Assembly: GCA_028622995.1 (NCBI GenBank) | Contig: JAJQJQ010000033.1 | Location: forward strand, 620,001 to 684,000 | Source of the DNA: Panagrolaimus kolymaensis | Taxonomy: Eukaryota > Nematoda > Chromadorea > Rhabditida > Panagrolaimidae | DNA length: 64,000 nt | Direction of reading: 5' to 3' | In this document: positions 21,775-32,673 of the stretch, in pieces | Position numbering within the stretch: position 1 is the first letter of the stretch | Layout of the letters: each line of letters opens with the position of its first letter | Translations under genes and position numbers: made by a program | The notes under the pieces: model-generated | The model's input: only the letters and a program-made list of their open reading frames with translations | Databases searched by the model: none | Told to the model about the DNA's origin: nothing

Positions 21775-23150
21775 ATGTTTTTAGTGTCAGTTGTTCAAAA
21801 GCTCCCTTTTCTTCGCAATTTATCATATTCTTCCATTAAAATGAAACCTTTGACTGGAATAAATGTTATTGAATTAGCTGGACTTGCTCCAGTACCATTT
21901 TGTGGACAAATATTAGCTGATTTTGGAGCATCAGTAACTCTTGTTTCGGTAGGCTTTTACATTTTTTTTCATTTGCAAATTATTATTTGAATTTGTTTAG
22001 AAAAATGATGCATCAATGGAACAAAGACTTATTCGAGGAAAAAAGCAAATTAGTTTGGATTTTAAAAAAGATTTTGGTAAACTTCGTTCAATGATTTTAA
22101 ATTCCGATGTTTTATTGGATCCATATCGTCCGGGAGTTTTGGAAGCAATTGGATTAGATCCAGTGAAATTGCTTGAAGAAAATGAGAAATTAGTGGTTGC
22201 AAGGGTTACAGGTTATGGTCAAACTGGAGATCTAGCTAAAGTTGCTGGACATGATATTAATTATGTCGGTTTATCAGGTATGTGTGCTTTAAATTTACCC
22301 AAAACTTACTTTCATTTTTTGTGGAACATAAAATATGTTTAAATTTTTAGGTCTTTTACCTACCATTGCTGGACAAAATCGAACACCATATTGGCCACCA
22401 GCAAATTTGCTTGCTGATTTTGCTGGTGGAAGTTTAACAACGGCTTTTGGAATTGTTGCAGCTTTAGTTCAAAGAAATTCAAGTGGAAAAGGTGCCATTA
22501 TTGATACTAGTATGACAGAGGGTTTAGCATATCTTGGATCTTTTGTTAGTGCTTATCGAGATAATGAACTTATGTGGAATCCAGAATTTGGAGCTTTCTC
22601 AGCAAATTGTCCCATTTATCGGTTGGTTTTTTAATTTTTACGACTTGCTTTTAATGAAACTTCTAGCACCTATGAAACCAAAGATGGCAAATTTATGTCT
22701 GTGGGAGCTTTGGAACCCAAATTCAATAAACGTTTATTTGAAAGCAAGTCACTAAAATAAAAAAATTCCATGCTTTTAAAATATTTTCCTTTTAGTATTA
22801 GGCATCAAAGTTGCAATATCAGATATGATGGCAAATCCTCAAGGTCTCGTAGATCAAATAGAAAAAGCTTTCAAGACTAAAACTCGTGATGAGTGGACAA
22901 AAGATTTTCTTCGTAAGTGAATGTTTCACACTTTAATTATATTTAACTCGATTTGATTTTAGATGAGGATGCTTGCGTTACTCCAGTCCTTGATTATTAT
23001 GAAGTCCATGAGCTTCAACATCATAAAGATCGTCAAGCTTTTATTAAAACCAACGATAAATGGCTTCCAAGACCAGCACCATTAATTTATTCAGCAAAAG
23101 AATTTGTTGAAATTCGAGAAAAGGATCAAAAAAGAAATTCCAAATTATAA
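21775..23150 (+). CDS. AMACR: Alpha-methylacyl-CoA racemase, likely peroxisomal and mitochondrial
   Basis: Six exons (21775-21948, 22001-22277, 22351-22621, 22667-22743, 22796-22912, 22963-23150) give 367 aa, normal for AMACR. It interconverts R and S 2-methylacyl-CoA esters so that branched-chain fatty acids and bile-acid-type intermediates can enter beta-oxidation. Landmarks: [20 protein letters not shown] and FGASVTLV at the N-terminus, [31 protein letters not shown] with the catalytic His at 142, NLLADFAGG with the catalytic Asp at 173, [18 protein letters not shown], and [17 protein letters not shown]. The protein ends NSKL, so the last three residues are SKL, a peroxisomal PTS1. About 22 residues before KMKPLTG ([17 protein letters not shown]) look like a mitochondrial presequence; the ATG at 21841 would omit it. 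Intron 4 begins GCAAGT, a GC-AG intron. Tandem paralogue of the decayed gene upstream. AATAAA at 23177. Confidence 0.93.
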
Positions 23151-23472
23151 AAATAGTTTAAAATATCTATGAGAAAAATAAATTACAAAAAATATTAATT
23201 TTACATTGACATATTCTATAGCTGCTATAATCTAAAACATAACACTTCGTCACTGTATAATTTATCTTTTCAAAAAACATTAAACATAACGATACATAAT
23301 ACACTTTTTCATAAGCAGCAATGTAAGACACGCTCTTTGATATTTTTCGATCAAAGAACAATCGCTTAGTTGAAAAAAGCATTCGATGCTCTTTGACCAA
23401 ATTCACTTTCCACTTTTCTTCACTTTTTTGTTTTAATAAGTTCAAATCTTTGTTTTATTCTTCCATTACAAT
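23151..23472. other. Intergenic, no gene seen
   Basis: About 320 bp between AMACR and the carbonic anhydrase gene, with AATAAA at 23177. Close enough for co-transcription, but no operon signal was identified. Confidence 0.5.
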
Positions 23473-24534
23473 ATGCAAAGGGTCTTAAATGGTGTTCTCA
23501 AATATCGTCAAAATTTACAAAAAGATTTACTAAAAGAATTCCAAGCAGTTAAAGATAATCCAAGAGTAAGTGTATCAAATTTATGATCCTTTACAAAAGC
23601 AATTTCAACGTTTCATTTTTAGCCATCAATGCTAATGTTTACATGCATGGATTCTCGAATGCTTCCCACTCGATTTTTGCAATCACATGTTGGTGAAGTC
23701 TTTGTTGTCCGAAATGCAGGAAATTTAATTCCCAAATCAACTAACTATGGAAATGCAGGAGGTGATGTTTGTATATCGACCGAACCAGCAGCCATGGAAT
23801 TAGCTGTTAAACGAGGTGGTATAAGACATATCTTAGTTTGCGGGCATTCAGATTGTAAGGCAATGAATACACTTTATGGAATATATAAAAATCCTGAAAC
23901 TTTCAATCATGCATCCCCAATGGATTCATGGGTTAGAGCCAATGGGCATCCAAGTATTCAAAAGCTTGAAATATGTTTAACAAAAAGAACAGAACTTTTA
24001 AAATTTCAATGTGATGTAAATCAAAATTTTAGCTTTGAAGCAATCATCGATCCATCTGATAAGCTTGCTGTTGAAGATAAACTTTCTCAAGTATGTCGCA
24101 TATACATAGTTTAATAGATTTTACGTATTACCTTGTTCAGATTAGAACATAAAAAAAGTTTCTCTCTCCCTCTAATATTAATCTTCAGATGGGCTAACAA
24201 ACATTCATTTAGATAAATGTGCTTCAACAAGTAATAAATGTTTCATCCCATAATGTCTTACGTCCATATATGATGGAAGGTAAATTATTCGTTCATGCAA
24301 TGTGGTTTGATATTTATGATGGTGAAGTAAAGTTTAAAAAATTGCAAAACTTATAAATAAAAAACTATTTTTAGTGTTACCTTTTTTCTCGCCATCGAAA
24401 AGCATTTGTTCAAGTAAACGTAAGGGCGTAGTTGGTTCTCAAAACGAAAAATTGAAAGATAGTATTTTTTTTAGGAGGAGTCCGTTCCTGCGTTGCTCTC
24501 AGAAATGCAAGATTTTTGGAAGGAAGAGCTTTGA
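23473..24534 (+). CDS. Beta-class carbonic anhydrase
   Basis: Exons 23473-23565, 23623-24090, 24213-24326, 24375-24419 and 24475-24534 give 259 aa. The enzyme hydrates CO2 to bicarbonate with a Zn ion. Zn ligands are Cys39 in FTCMDSR, His106 and Cys109 in CGHSDC, and the Asp41-Arg43 dyad that controls the metal site is present. Other family marks are VFVVRNAGNLIP near 57-68, GGIRHILVCGHSDC, MDSWVR, and the C-terminal MEGKLFVHAMWFDIYDGE followed by YLFSRHRKAFV. Beta-CAs occur in invertebrates including nematodes (bca genes) and not in vertebrates. No clear N-terminal presequence is seen, though the basic first 20 residues (MQRVLNGVLKYRQNLQK) could be mitochondrial. The last intron has alternative donors GTAAAC and GTAAGG six bases apart, both in frame; I used the stronger GTAAGG. 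Same-strand neighbours lie 320 bp upstream and 190 bp downstream. Confidence 0.92.
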
Positions 24535-24728
24535 CAAAAAAGCTTTTAATTTTGATTTTAATGCCACTTTTTTACTAAAATTGTTTATTTTTAACGTGTA
24601 TTGATTAGCCTATATAGTTTTTATTCCATATTCTTACATTTTCTTATGTCGTTTGTACGTGTAATTTGTTAGATAAATATGTACTTTTTTAAACCTTTAT
24701 CTTAGATTCTTTCATTATTTTAGAAGCT

Positions 24729-25599
<871 letters not shown>

Positions 25600-26070
25600 T
25601 CCAAGGAGCGAGCTATCGCCGGCACCCATTAGTCAGGAAGAAGCGGTTTAGTTCTTCGAATTTTTTTTGTAACAAAATGGGTTCCAAAAAGACGATGTCA
25701 TAGCTTTGTTTATGGAAAATAGCACTGAATTTGTTGTTGCATGAATTGGTCTTGCCAAAATTGGAGTTGTTTAACAGCTTGGATTAATTCAAAGTTAAAA
25801 ATGGAATTTTTGGCTCATTGTGTTTTTAACATCAAAAGCTAAAGCTGCCATTACATTATCTCACCTTTCTTCTGGTATTTTACAAGGATCATAGTAACAA
25901 GAACGTGAAACATTAAACTAAACAATTTATGAAAACGCGTAATATTGTAAATGAGGCTAAAGCTACTGTAAATCTTCTCTTTAACCCGATGGAAAAATGT
26001 GAAGATGAAAAAACTAAAAGTTGATGCAAAAGTTTCAGTGTTTATTACGACGGGCTGTTGTCGAAAAAAT
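25600..26070 (+). pseudogene. Fragment of a dead FATP/very-long-chain acyl-CoA synthetase (SLC27 type)
   Basis: Three-frame reading recovers a family segment in order: SNFFCNKMG, then FQKDDVIALFMENSTEF, VVA-stop-IGLAKIGVV, TAWINSKLKMEFLAHCV, LTSKAKAAITLSHLSSGIL, and further on a degraded stretch (VSVFIT then TTG.C..K near 26033-26066) at the place of the AMP-binding TSGTTGLPK loop. The Trp codon of VAWIG has become TGA at about 25741-25744, and at least three frameshifts are needed, near 25683, 25770 and 25826. FATP enzymes activate or import fatty acids (worm acs-20/acs-22 group). Only the central region remains and no functional start or stop can be assigned. It lies between rps-23 and the Tim10b-like gene on their strand. 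Confidence 0.72.
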
Positions 26071-26320
26071 ATATTAAATAGTTGTAAAAATTTTTTAATC
26101 AAATAATAATAGTTAGATGAAAAGATTGATATCATTCATTCATAGATACTTTTTGTCTCAAATTTGCTTGAAACGTTTTTGTAAATGAAGCGATTACCTC
26201 CCGTTGGCTTTATGTTCTGGTGATAAATTGCAGCTAAATTGCTCGCTCAACATTTTTCAAGTTTCAAAAAAACGTCAAAGTTGTTTTCAATATTTTTATT
26301 AAAATTTGTAATAGTGCTTT

Positions 26321-26711
26321 ATGGGCGCTATTGAAAATATCACACAGGTTGGAGCTTTTATTATCCTTATAATTTTATTCATTACATATCATTTCAGCTT
26401 CGAGAATTTTTAACTGTTTACAATACTTTAACTGAACGTTGTTTTGGTTCTTGTGTTAGTGAGTTTAATCATCCTAAACTTGTTGACGCTGAAAGCATTT
26501 GTGTTCAACGCTGTAAGTTTTTTTATTTTATTCATCATTCTTTTGTGTTTTTAACTTTCAAATTTTAGGCATTGATAAGCAGATGCGAGTGAATCGTCGG
26601 TTAATGATAACATTTGCCGAACAAGCTCCTAAAGCTCTTTACAATAAACAACAACAAGCTCCTGCTACTTCTGAAGTCGTTCAATCTCCAACTCCTGAAG
26701 AAAAGCAATAA
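26321..26711 (+). CDS. tin-9.2: Small Tim chaperone, Tim10b/Tim9b-like
   Basis: Exons 26321-26347, 26398-26512 and 26569-26711 give 94 aa. The protein has the twin CX3C pattern of small Tims: CFGSC and, 22 residues later, CVQRC, with helical flanks ([14 protein letters not shown] and [14 protein letters not shown]). Such proteins sit in the mitochondrial intermembrane space, where the two disulfides form, and guide hydrophobic precursors to TIM22. The tail is Gln/Pro/Glu-rich and probably disordered. The final TAA shares its last A with the ATG of the RRP41 gene (TAATG), so the two reading frames overlap by one base. From memory, the C. elegans homologues tin-9.2 and exos-4.1 are annotated at one locus, which would make the arrangement conserved; that should be checked. 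The symbol is assigned on similarity to that pair. Confidence 0.88.
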
Positions 26712-27589
26712 TGAAACCTAAAAGACTTAATACATATGACGCCTATGGCATTCGTTTTGATGGCCGCCGATTTGATCAAATTCGCAATATCAACTTCAAG
26801 TTTGGACTTTATCCTCATGCTGATGGATCCGTTTATTTGGAACAAGGCTGTACTAAAGTATGTCTTGATGCATTTCTTAGAAATATTTCTTATTCATTTA
26901 TGTTTTTAGGTCATTTGTGCTGTTTATGGTCCAAGACAATGCCGAATGCGAACCGCTGATGATTTATGCTTTATTAATTGCCAATTTTCTCTATCAAGTT
27001 TTGCAACACAAAATAAAAAGAAAGCTCAACGTTCTATGGAAGCTGGTCGTTTGCTAGAAAGAACACTCAAATCTGTAATTGATCGATCTGCTTACCCTCG
27101 TACTAGAGTGGACATCTTTTGTGAAATCATTCAGGTTTGTAGAGCTTTATGAAATGAAATTTTTAACATACATTTTCATTTTAGGGAGATGGTTCTCATC
27201 TTGCAGCTTGTATTAATGCCGCTTCTTTAGCTTTAGTGGATGCTGGAATCCCTGTTAAAGGTATTGTATCAGCCGTTGAATGCGGTCTTGTTCATGGTTA
27301 TATTTGCACCGATTTGAATAATCTTGAAGTTCGTGGTAATGCTCCAAAAATAGTTGTTGCAACTCTAGGTAAGACTCGATTTATCAAATAATTAACATTT
27401 AAAGTTTTTTTAGATGGAAAACGTGAATCTGTTATGGTAGATTATAAGAATTGTTTGCATATCAACCAAATGGAAAGAATGATTGAATCTGCTTTTGATG
27501 CAAATGAAAAAATTTATTCTTGTCTTCGCGAAGCTATCTTACTACGTACTGAAGAACTTCGAAAAATTGTTGCAGTTGAAGTGAACTAA
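26711..27589 (+). CDS. exos-4.1: Exosome subunit RRP41/EXOSC4 (RNase PH fold)
   Basis: Exons 26711-26857, 26910-27134, 27185-27368 and 27414-27589 give 243 aa, the usual EXOSC4 length. Landmarks are the start YDAYGIRFDGRR, NINFKFGLYPHADGSVYLEQG, VICAVYGPRQ, SMEAGRLLERTLKSVI, YPRTRVDIFCEIIQGDGSHL, AASLALVDAGIPVKGIVSAV and the C-terminal MERMIESAFDANEK. In eukaryotes this protein is one of six RNase-PH-like ring subunits of the nuclear and cytoplasmic exosome; the ring itself is catalytically inactive and channels RNA to Rrp44/Rrp6. The ATG overlaps the stop codon of the upstream small Tim gene, leaving no room for a normal leader. Translation needs trans-splicing into the end of the upstream gene, reinitiation, or an alternative leader. 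Confidence 0.95.
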
Positions 27590-27866
27590 GTTTTAGGTTT
27601 CTTTTGTAAGCAATATCCGGTAATACTTATTACCATATCTGCTGTTATTTTATGTTTGCCTATTTGATTTCTTTGTTGTTGATTTTGTTGCTTATATAAA
27701 TTTTTTAAAATCAATGTCAAAATGGTCTGCTACTGAACATATATTTCATTGTCAGCTAAAAAAAAAGAAGAAAGAAGGTTTTACTCTGATAAGAGAAAGG
27801 AATTACTCCCTTTCAATAACATTAAATTTTAATTGATTGCTTTTCAACTCTTGAAATGTTGAAGAA

Positions 27867-29279
27867 ATGAAAAATTTATGGTTTTCATTTATTTTAATTA
27901 CCGTTGCATTTGCTTTCACCCATGTTTTTGCTGAAAAAGATATTAAATGCTTCGTTGGATTTGCAGCAGGTTTGTAAACAATTTTCTTTTATTAAAAAAT
28001 TTATTCAAAATTAGATTGATTTTGTTTTAACGGATTTGCTATTTCTTCTTTCTTTGAATTATTTGAACCATGTTCATCCAAAATGACAATATCCCATAGA
28101 GATTTTCCAGAATTTCGAATCCATGACCATCCAAAAATAAAAGCAATTGAAAGTATGAGCATAATGAAGAGCGTTATACCATTAGATACACATACGATTA
28201 TCCAGTTTACTTGTCGACTGAAAAAAAATGATATTAGGATTTTTATAATTTCAAAAATGAGAGCACTAAATACCTTTACCCTCCTCATTTTACATAGAAA
28301 CTTACACTTTTAAAGATTCGTGAGTTGCAGTTATAGTTACAGGAGTTGATGTTGTTTCATTAATTTCAGCATAAACAAAATTTGCAGCCACGATAAAGCA
28401 AAGATTAAAAAGTTGTAATAACCAATTCATAGTCTCTTTTCTTTTCTTTTATAAATTTCTAGCAATTGATTATGAGCAAGCAAGAATTTTTTTTTCTCAG
28501 CGTTTATTGCTTTTGTTAAAAATTTGCATTTTACTTTAACTCTTTTAAGGTAACCGTGAACCTTACGTAACTGGGGCTGAACTTGATTGTGATGGAAGTT
28601 GTGCAAATTTAACTCTCAATGTTTATAATTCTCCAATAAGTATTTTTCTTTGTGATTCAGAAAAACTTTGTTCCGATTTTCATCTTTACAATAATTGCAG
28701 CATGATTTATCCAGGTTTTTCAAAAAAAACTTTAATAACTCAATTTACCTATTATTTTTAGGTTTATCAATGTGTTGTTGTGTGAATGATAGTTATTGTA
28801 ATATTAAAAGTAGATTAAATCCAATAAATCAAACGAACGAGTCATCATCACCCTGTCCTAATGTTGCTATTATTGATTGCTTTGTTGGATTTGATTTAAC
28901 TTATCCACAAAATTCTAATATAACAACTACAACATTATCACCTTTTACCCGACAAATGTATGGTCAATTCTCTGCATGTCGTGGGGAATGTGCCAATATT
29001 AGCTTAAATGCTTATGGAAATATATATCTATGCGATCCAATTCAAGTTTGTAGCATTCTTCACATATCAAATTCATGTTCTCTCATTGATGAACTTCTCA
29101 CGGGATGTTGTTGTGCAACAGCGAAGTGTAATTATTTATTAAATTCTAAATCATCCACATATTTTCCCCTTCTTACAACCATGCCATCTAAAGCAGCTAC
29201 ATCCAATTTAATTATTCCAACTTTACTTTTATTTTATATTAAATTTTTACAGGTTTTATTTATGTTTTTATTTTCATAA
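27867..29279 (+). CDS. Secreted or GPI-anchored Cys-rich protein with two ET-type modules
   Basis: Exons 27867-27969, 28550-28714 and 28762-29279 give 261 aa. A signal peptide covers about residues 1-22 (FSFILITVAFAFTHVFA). Two Cys-rich repeats follow. The first starts KCFVGFAAG and ends MCCCVNDSYCN; the second starts DCFVGFDLTY and ends GCCCATAKCN. Each has the pattern C...C..C...C...C..CCC...CN typical of the nematode ET module, a Ly6-like disulfide-rich fold. A Thr/Ser linker lies between the modules. The C-terminus is hydrophobic (IIPTLLLFYIKFLQVLFMFLF) after a small-residue site, so a GPI anchor is likely. Function is unknown for most ET proteins. The first intron is 580 bp and contains a complete gene on the opposite strand (28001-28430). 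An upstream ATG at 27856 opens only three codons before a stop. AATAAA at 29350. Confidence 0.82.
28001..28430 (-). CDS. Type I single-pass membrane protein nested in the ET gene intron
   Basis: Minus-strand exons 28306-28430 and 28001-28217 give 113 aa. Residues 1-21 (MNWLLQLFNLCFIVAANFVYA) are a signal peptide. A short extracellular Thr-rich segment with one N-glycosylation site (NET) follows. A transmembrane helix covers about 50-71 (IVCVSNGITLFIMLILSIAFIF), and the tail of about 42 residues is polar with Lys, Asp and Asn. The splice donor GTAAGT, the TTTTCAG acceptor and the phase all agree, and an internal ATG used by a simple open-frame reading lies in the intron and is not needed. Small proteins of this shape in nematodes are of unknown function. 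The whole gene lies within intron 1 of the ET-module gene on the other strand. Confidence 0.7.
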
Positions 29280-31850
29280 AAAAGAATTCTATCAACAAAA
29301 AAAATTGAAGACCTTGATAATCTTTTGAATGAAGAATGCTTCATTCCAAAATAAAAGATTGTTGTTACATGAAAGCAACAAAAAGGATACTCAAACCTTA
29401 ACTTATGTTTTAGTACCTACCTACATAACATGTTTTTATTATATTTTTTTAACCCGCTGACTGTTGTTTTGAAAATTTTGTGTTTGAAAGTGTTTTTCTT
29501 CGCGGATTAGACTCTCTCTCTCTCTCTTTCTTAATCAACTTCGTCACTGACGATGATGATTTTAAGAAACAAAAGCAAAGCTGTTGTCCTTTTTTGAAAT
29601 AAAAAAATAAATGTTTGAGTTACAAAAATCAAAGAAATAAAAATAAGCTTCGAGTTTGCATAATAACGATAAAGAAAAATGTAATAATTCTGTTACGTTT
29701 TTATTTTGTTTGTATGTTTCGAGCCAAGAAAGAATATTGTACGCGGAAAATTAAAGAACTCTTTATCTCTTTCGTCGATGGTGTATGTACAAAAACAAAA
29801 TCTTTAATGCAAATTTGTTGTACGTTTTCTTTTTCTCTATTTTAACGCCCATTACCAAGTGACCGGAACACTAACTAAAAGACAAAAACAACGACACGTT
29901 TGTCCGAAGCATTAGACTCTTTAATGGTGAAACAAATAAAAAAAGAAAAAGAAGAGAGATGTGAAGGTGATGGAAGGAAGAAAAAGGGATGCATCTTTCT
30001 TTGACCATCAAGTTTGTTTTGGCTCGTAATATTTTTTTTTGTCAAGGCCAAAATCAAATGGCGTATGTTTTTTGTTTGTTGAAAGATGCTTGAGATTTTA
30101 ACTTATGATAATTTTAGAATTTAAATTTTTTCATACATTCTTTTTCCATCTTTTTTTGCTTAATTATTTATCTTGAAATGTTTGGTTTTGTTTTTTCTTC
30201 AATTTTTGAAAACAATCAGTGTATCTTTGACAAGAGGAAAATGGTATGATGCCCCCTTGAGTATTGTTTCCATTTTTTCTTGATTAAACAAAATAAATCC
30301 CGCCAGCACTCAATGACCCTTCATTTAAAATACCATGTACATAAATTTCAAGGATAAAAATGTCTTCCACTTATATCAAATAAATACAAATCATCCCTTC
30401 ATTTTATCTCACTTTTTTATGTTTCTATCTTGTTTTTCATTAAACTAAAGCTGACCCATTGGTTGAATGGCTGGCTGGCTGGTACTCGACCTTTGCCACT
30501 TCTATTTTGAGATCATCTCAATCAATATTTTTTTATCCCTAAAGATTTATTGTTTATATATTTTCGACTAGTAGTGTCCCTAGTCGTCGATGTGTTCTTC
30601 TGGCAATATCTCTACCCGCGCAACTTTTTTTCCCTTTGCTTTACTCAAAAACAAATTTCAATATATTTTTTTTAATAAAAAAAACAACCCAAATGATAAA
30701 GCCGATTGCGCTTCTTCTTATGTCACTTTGTAAAACCTTCGAACATTTGTTTTCAACTCCAATATTTTTTTGCTGCTTCCTTCAATCAATAAAGAAAGCA
30801 GCGACATCATCTTCTTATTTATTTTTGTACTTGGCCCTTGTTTTTGTCCACTCCTTTTTTGTTTGATTGCTTGCTTGCTTTCTTTTTTTGCTTATGTATG
30901 TTTGATTTTTTTGTAAGTAAAGAAAAAGCAACTAGAAATCGTTACCTTTTTTTTATTGTCTTTATCCTTCGATTTAAAAAAAAGGATTTTTGTCACAGTT
31001 TATTTTTTCTTTTTTTACCTAAAAAGGGTATTTCGCGAAAACTTTGATTTTTTTGTTTCAAAACTAACCGAATGTGCTGCTGCTTGCCTTGTGGTGAGAA
31101 AAAGCCGCAGCAACAGCAGCAATCTTTTCTTTTAAACCCATCAAAATCTCTTCGAAAATAAAAGTAATCTATTGCGTTTTTTTCGGTCAAAAAAAGAACT
31201 AACATTCACAAAAAGAAGAAAAAGTCAAAAATCAAATTGAATCGAATCTAAAATGAATCACGCATTATGAGAAAGCACACGGCCGATATATTTTATTTTT
31301 CAAATAAATTTTTGGCGGGCTTTTTTTCTGTTGATTTCTTGAAAGTTTATTATGTCTAATGTTTTTTCTTTGCTTTTGTAAGAAAAAAATGTGTATTCAT
31401 TAAATTCCCTTTTTTTTCGCGCTAATTTTAGTTAGACATTTTTTCTTTCCATACTTCTTAATCTGATGTTGCGGACATCATTTATGTGTTATCCTCTTAT
31501 TTTCTTGTCGACAGCTTTTCACTCCTTTTTTCTACCGTTTTTCTTTATCCCCTGAGGCAACATCCCTTTTTTCTACGGTGACTTGATGTGGTTTTTCCTC
31601 ATTTTTTCTTCTTCTTTGAACCAAAAAAGAAAGAACTCTAGTTTTAATTCGTTTCATTTCCTTAAAAGTCATTTAGTTATTAGTTTGTTTCAAGTACCAT
31701 TTTTGTATTCGCTTGAATTTTCTTTGTAAAAGCATCTTTGTTAATTTATTTCTTCCTCCAGAACAAAAGATAGAGAGGATTTTTTTGTAAAGAAAGGGAA
31801 AATGATCATTTAAAAAATATTTTAATGGGATACTTAAGCGCGTGAAAATG
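29280..31850. other. Gene-poor AT-rich interval
   Basis: Non-coding as far as I can see. It holds AATAAA for the ET gene (29350), a CT dinucleotide run near 29512-29530, long T-homopolymers, and scattered low-complexity open frames on both strands. The right end is the target site of the fold-back element. Confidence 0.5.
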
Positions 31851-31858
31851 CTTTCCAT
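31851..31858. repeat. Left 8-bp target-site duplication (CTTTCCAT)
   Basis: CTTTCCAT immediately precedes the CAGCGATGG terminus and is repeated at 32666-32673 after the inverted terminus. Eight-base duplications are typical of hAT transposition. Confidence 0.85.
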
Positions 31859-32665
31859 CAGCGATGGCAGCCAACTGACAAATCTGTAGGTTGCAATAGA
31901 CAAGTTGTCGATTGAAACTGACAAAATTTTTTTTTGAAAAAAATGGTTAAAATCAATTCTACTATATTAAATTTACATAAAAATCACTTTTTTATTCATA
32001 AAAATTAATTTTTGGAATGTTGGTTGCAACTTACAACTTGTCAGTCGCAACTTACAACTTGTCGGTTGCAACTGACAAGTTGTCTATCGCGACCGACAAG
32101 TTGTTGGTCGCGACCAACATACTGTTGATTGCAATCAACACTTGTTTTTTTGACCAAATTTTATTTTTTTATAGAGGCAGAAAGAATCTGCATTAAAAAC
32201 TGAATAGAATACCTTCAATTTAAAAAAAAAAACCAAAAAAATTCACTTTTCTTGGTATCCCCTGTGAATATATGAAAATATTAATTTTTTTGGTTTTTTT
32301 TTAAATTGAAGGTATTCTATTCAGTTTTTAATGCAGATTCTTTCTGCCTCTATAAAAAAATAAAATTTGGTCAAAAAAACAAGTGTTGATTGCAATCAAC
32401 AGTATGTTGGTCGCGACCAACAACTTGTCGGTCGCGATAGACAACTTGTCAGTTGCAACCGACAAGTTGTAAGTTGCGACTGACAAGTTGTAAGTTGCAA
32501 CCAACATTCCAAAAATTAATTTTTATGAATAAAAAAGTGATTTTTATGTAAATTTAATATAGTAGAATTGATTTTAACCATTTTTTTCAAAAAAAAATTT
32601 TGTCAGTTTCAATCGACAACTTGTCTATTGCAACCTACAGATTTGTCAGTTGGCTGCCATCGCTG
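31859..32665. mobile_element. 807-bp hAT-like fold-back element, near-perfect palindrome
   Basis: The left terminus CAGCGATGGCAGCCAACTG is matched base for base, inverted, by the right end. The match continues for roughly 380 bp per arm to a loop of a few tens of bases near 32240-32280. Each arm contains an array of units of about 18 bp such as CAACTTGTCGGTTGCAACT with C/T and A/G variants, plus a distinct inner unit with GAGGCAGAAAGAATCTGC. The 8-bp duplication CTTTCCAT flanks it. A CAG terminus with 8-bp duplications fits a non-autonomous hAT element; the inner repeats are probably transposase-binding sites. No coding capacity. The arms agree so closely that the copy is young or is being kept uniform. 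Confidence 0.9.
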
Positions 32666-32673
32666 CTTTCCAT
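32666..32673. repeat. Right 8-bp target-site duplication (CTTTCCAT)
   Basis: Identical to 31851-31858, directly after the inverted CCATCGCTG terminus. Confidence 0.85.

Noticed and set aside
23473..24534. Beta-carbonic anhydrase as a recent bacterial transfer
   Set aside because: The gene has four host-type introns and local base composition, and the class is known in nematodes.
25851..26135. Minus-strand open frame opposite the FATP relic
   Set aside because: The plus strand carries clear family motifs; the minus frame has none.
28083..28313. Plus-strand frame in the ET-gene intron
   Set aside because: Shadow of the nested minus-strand gene, which has a signal peptide, TM and splice sites.
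31859..32665. CRISPR-like array because of repeated units
   Set aside because: The units are inverted between the two halves, vary in sequence, lack uniform spacers, and are bounded by a transposon-type 8-bp duplication in a eukaryotic genome.
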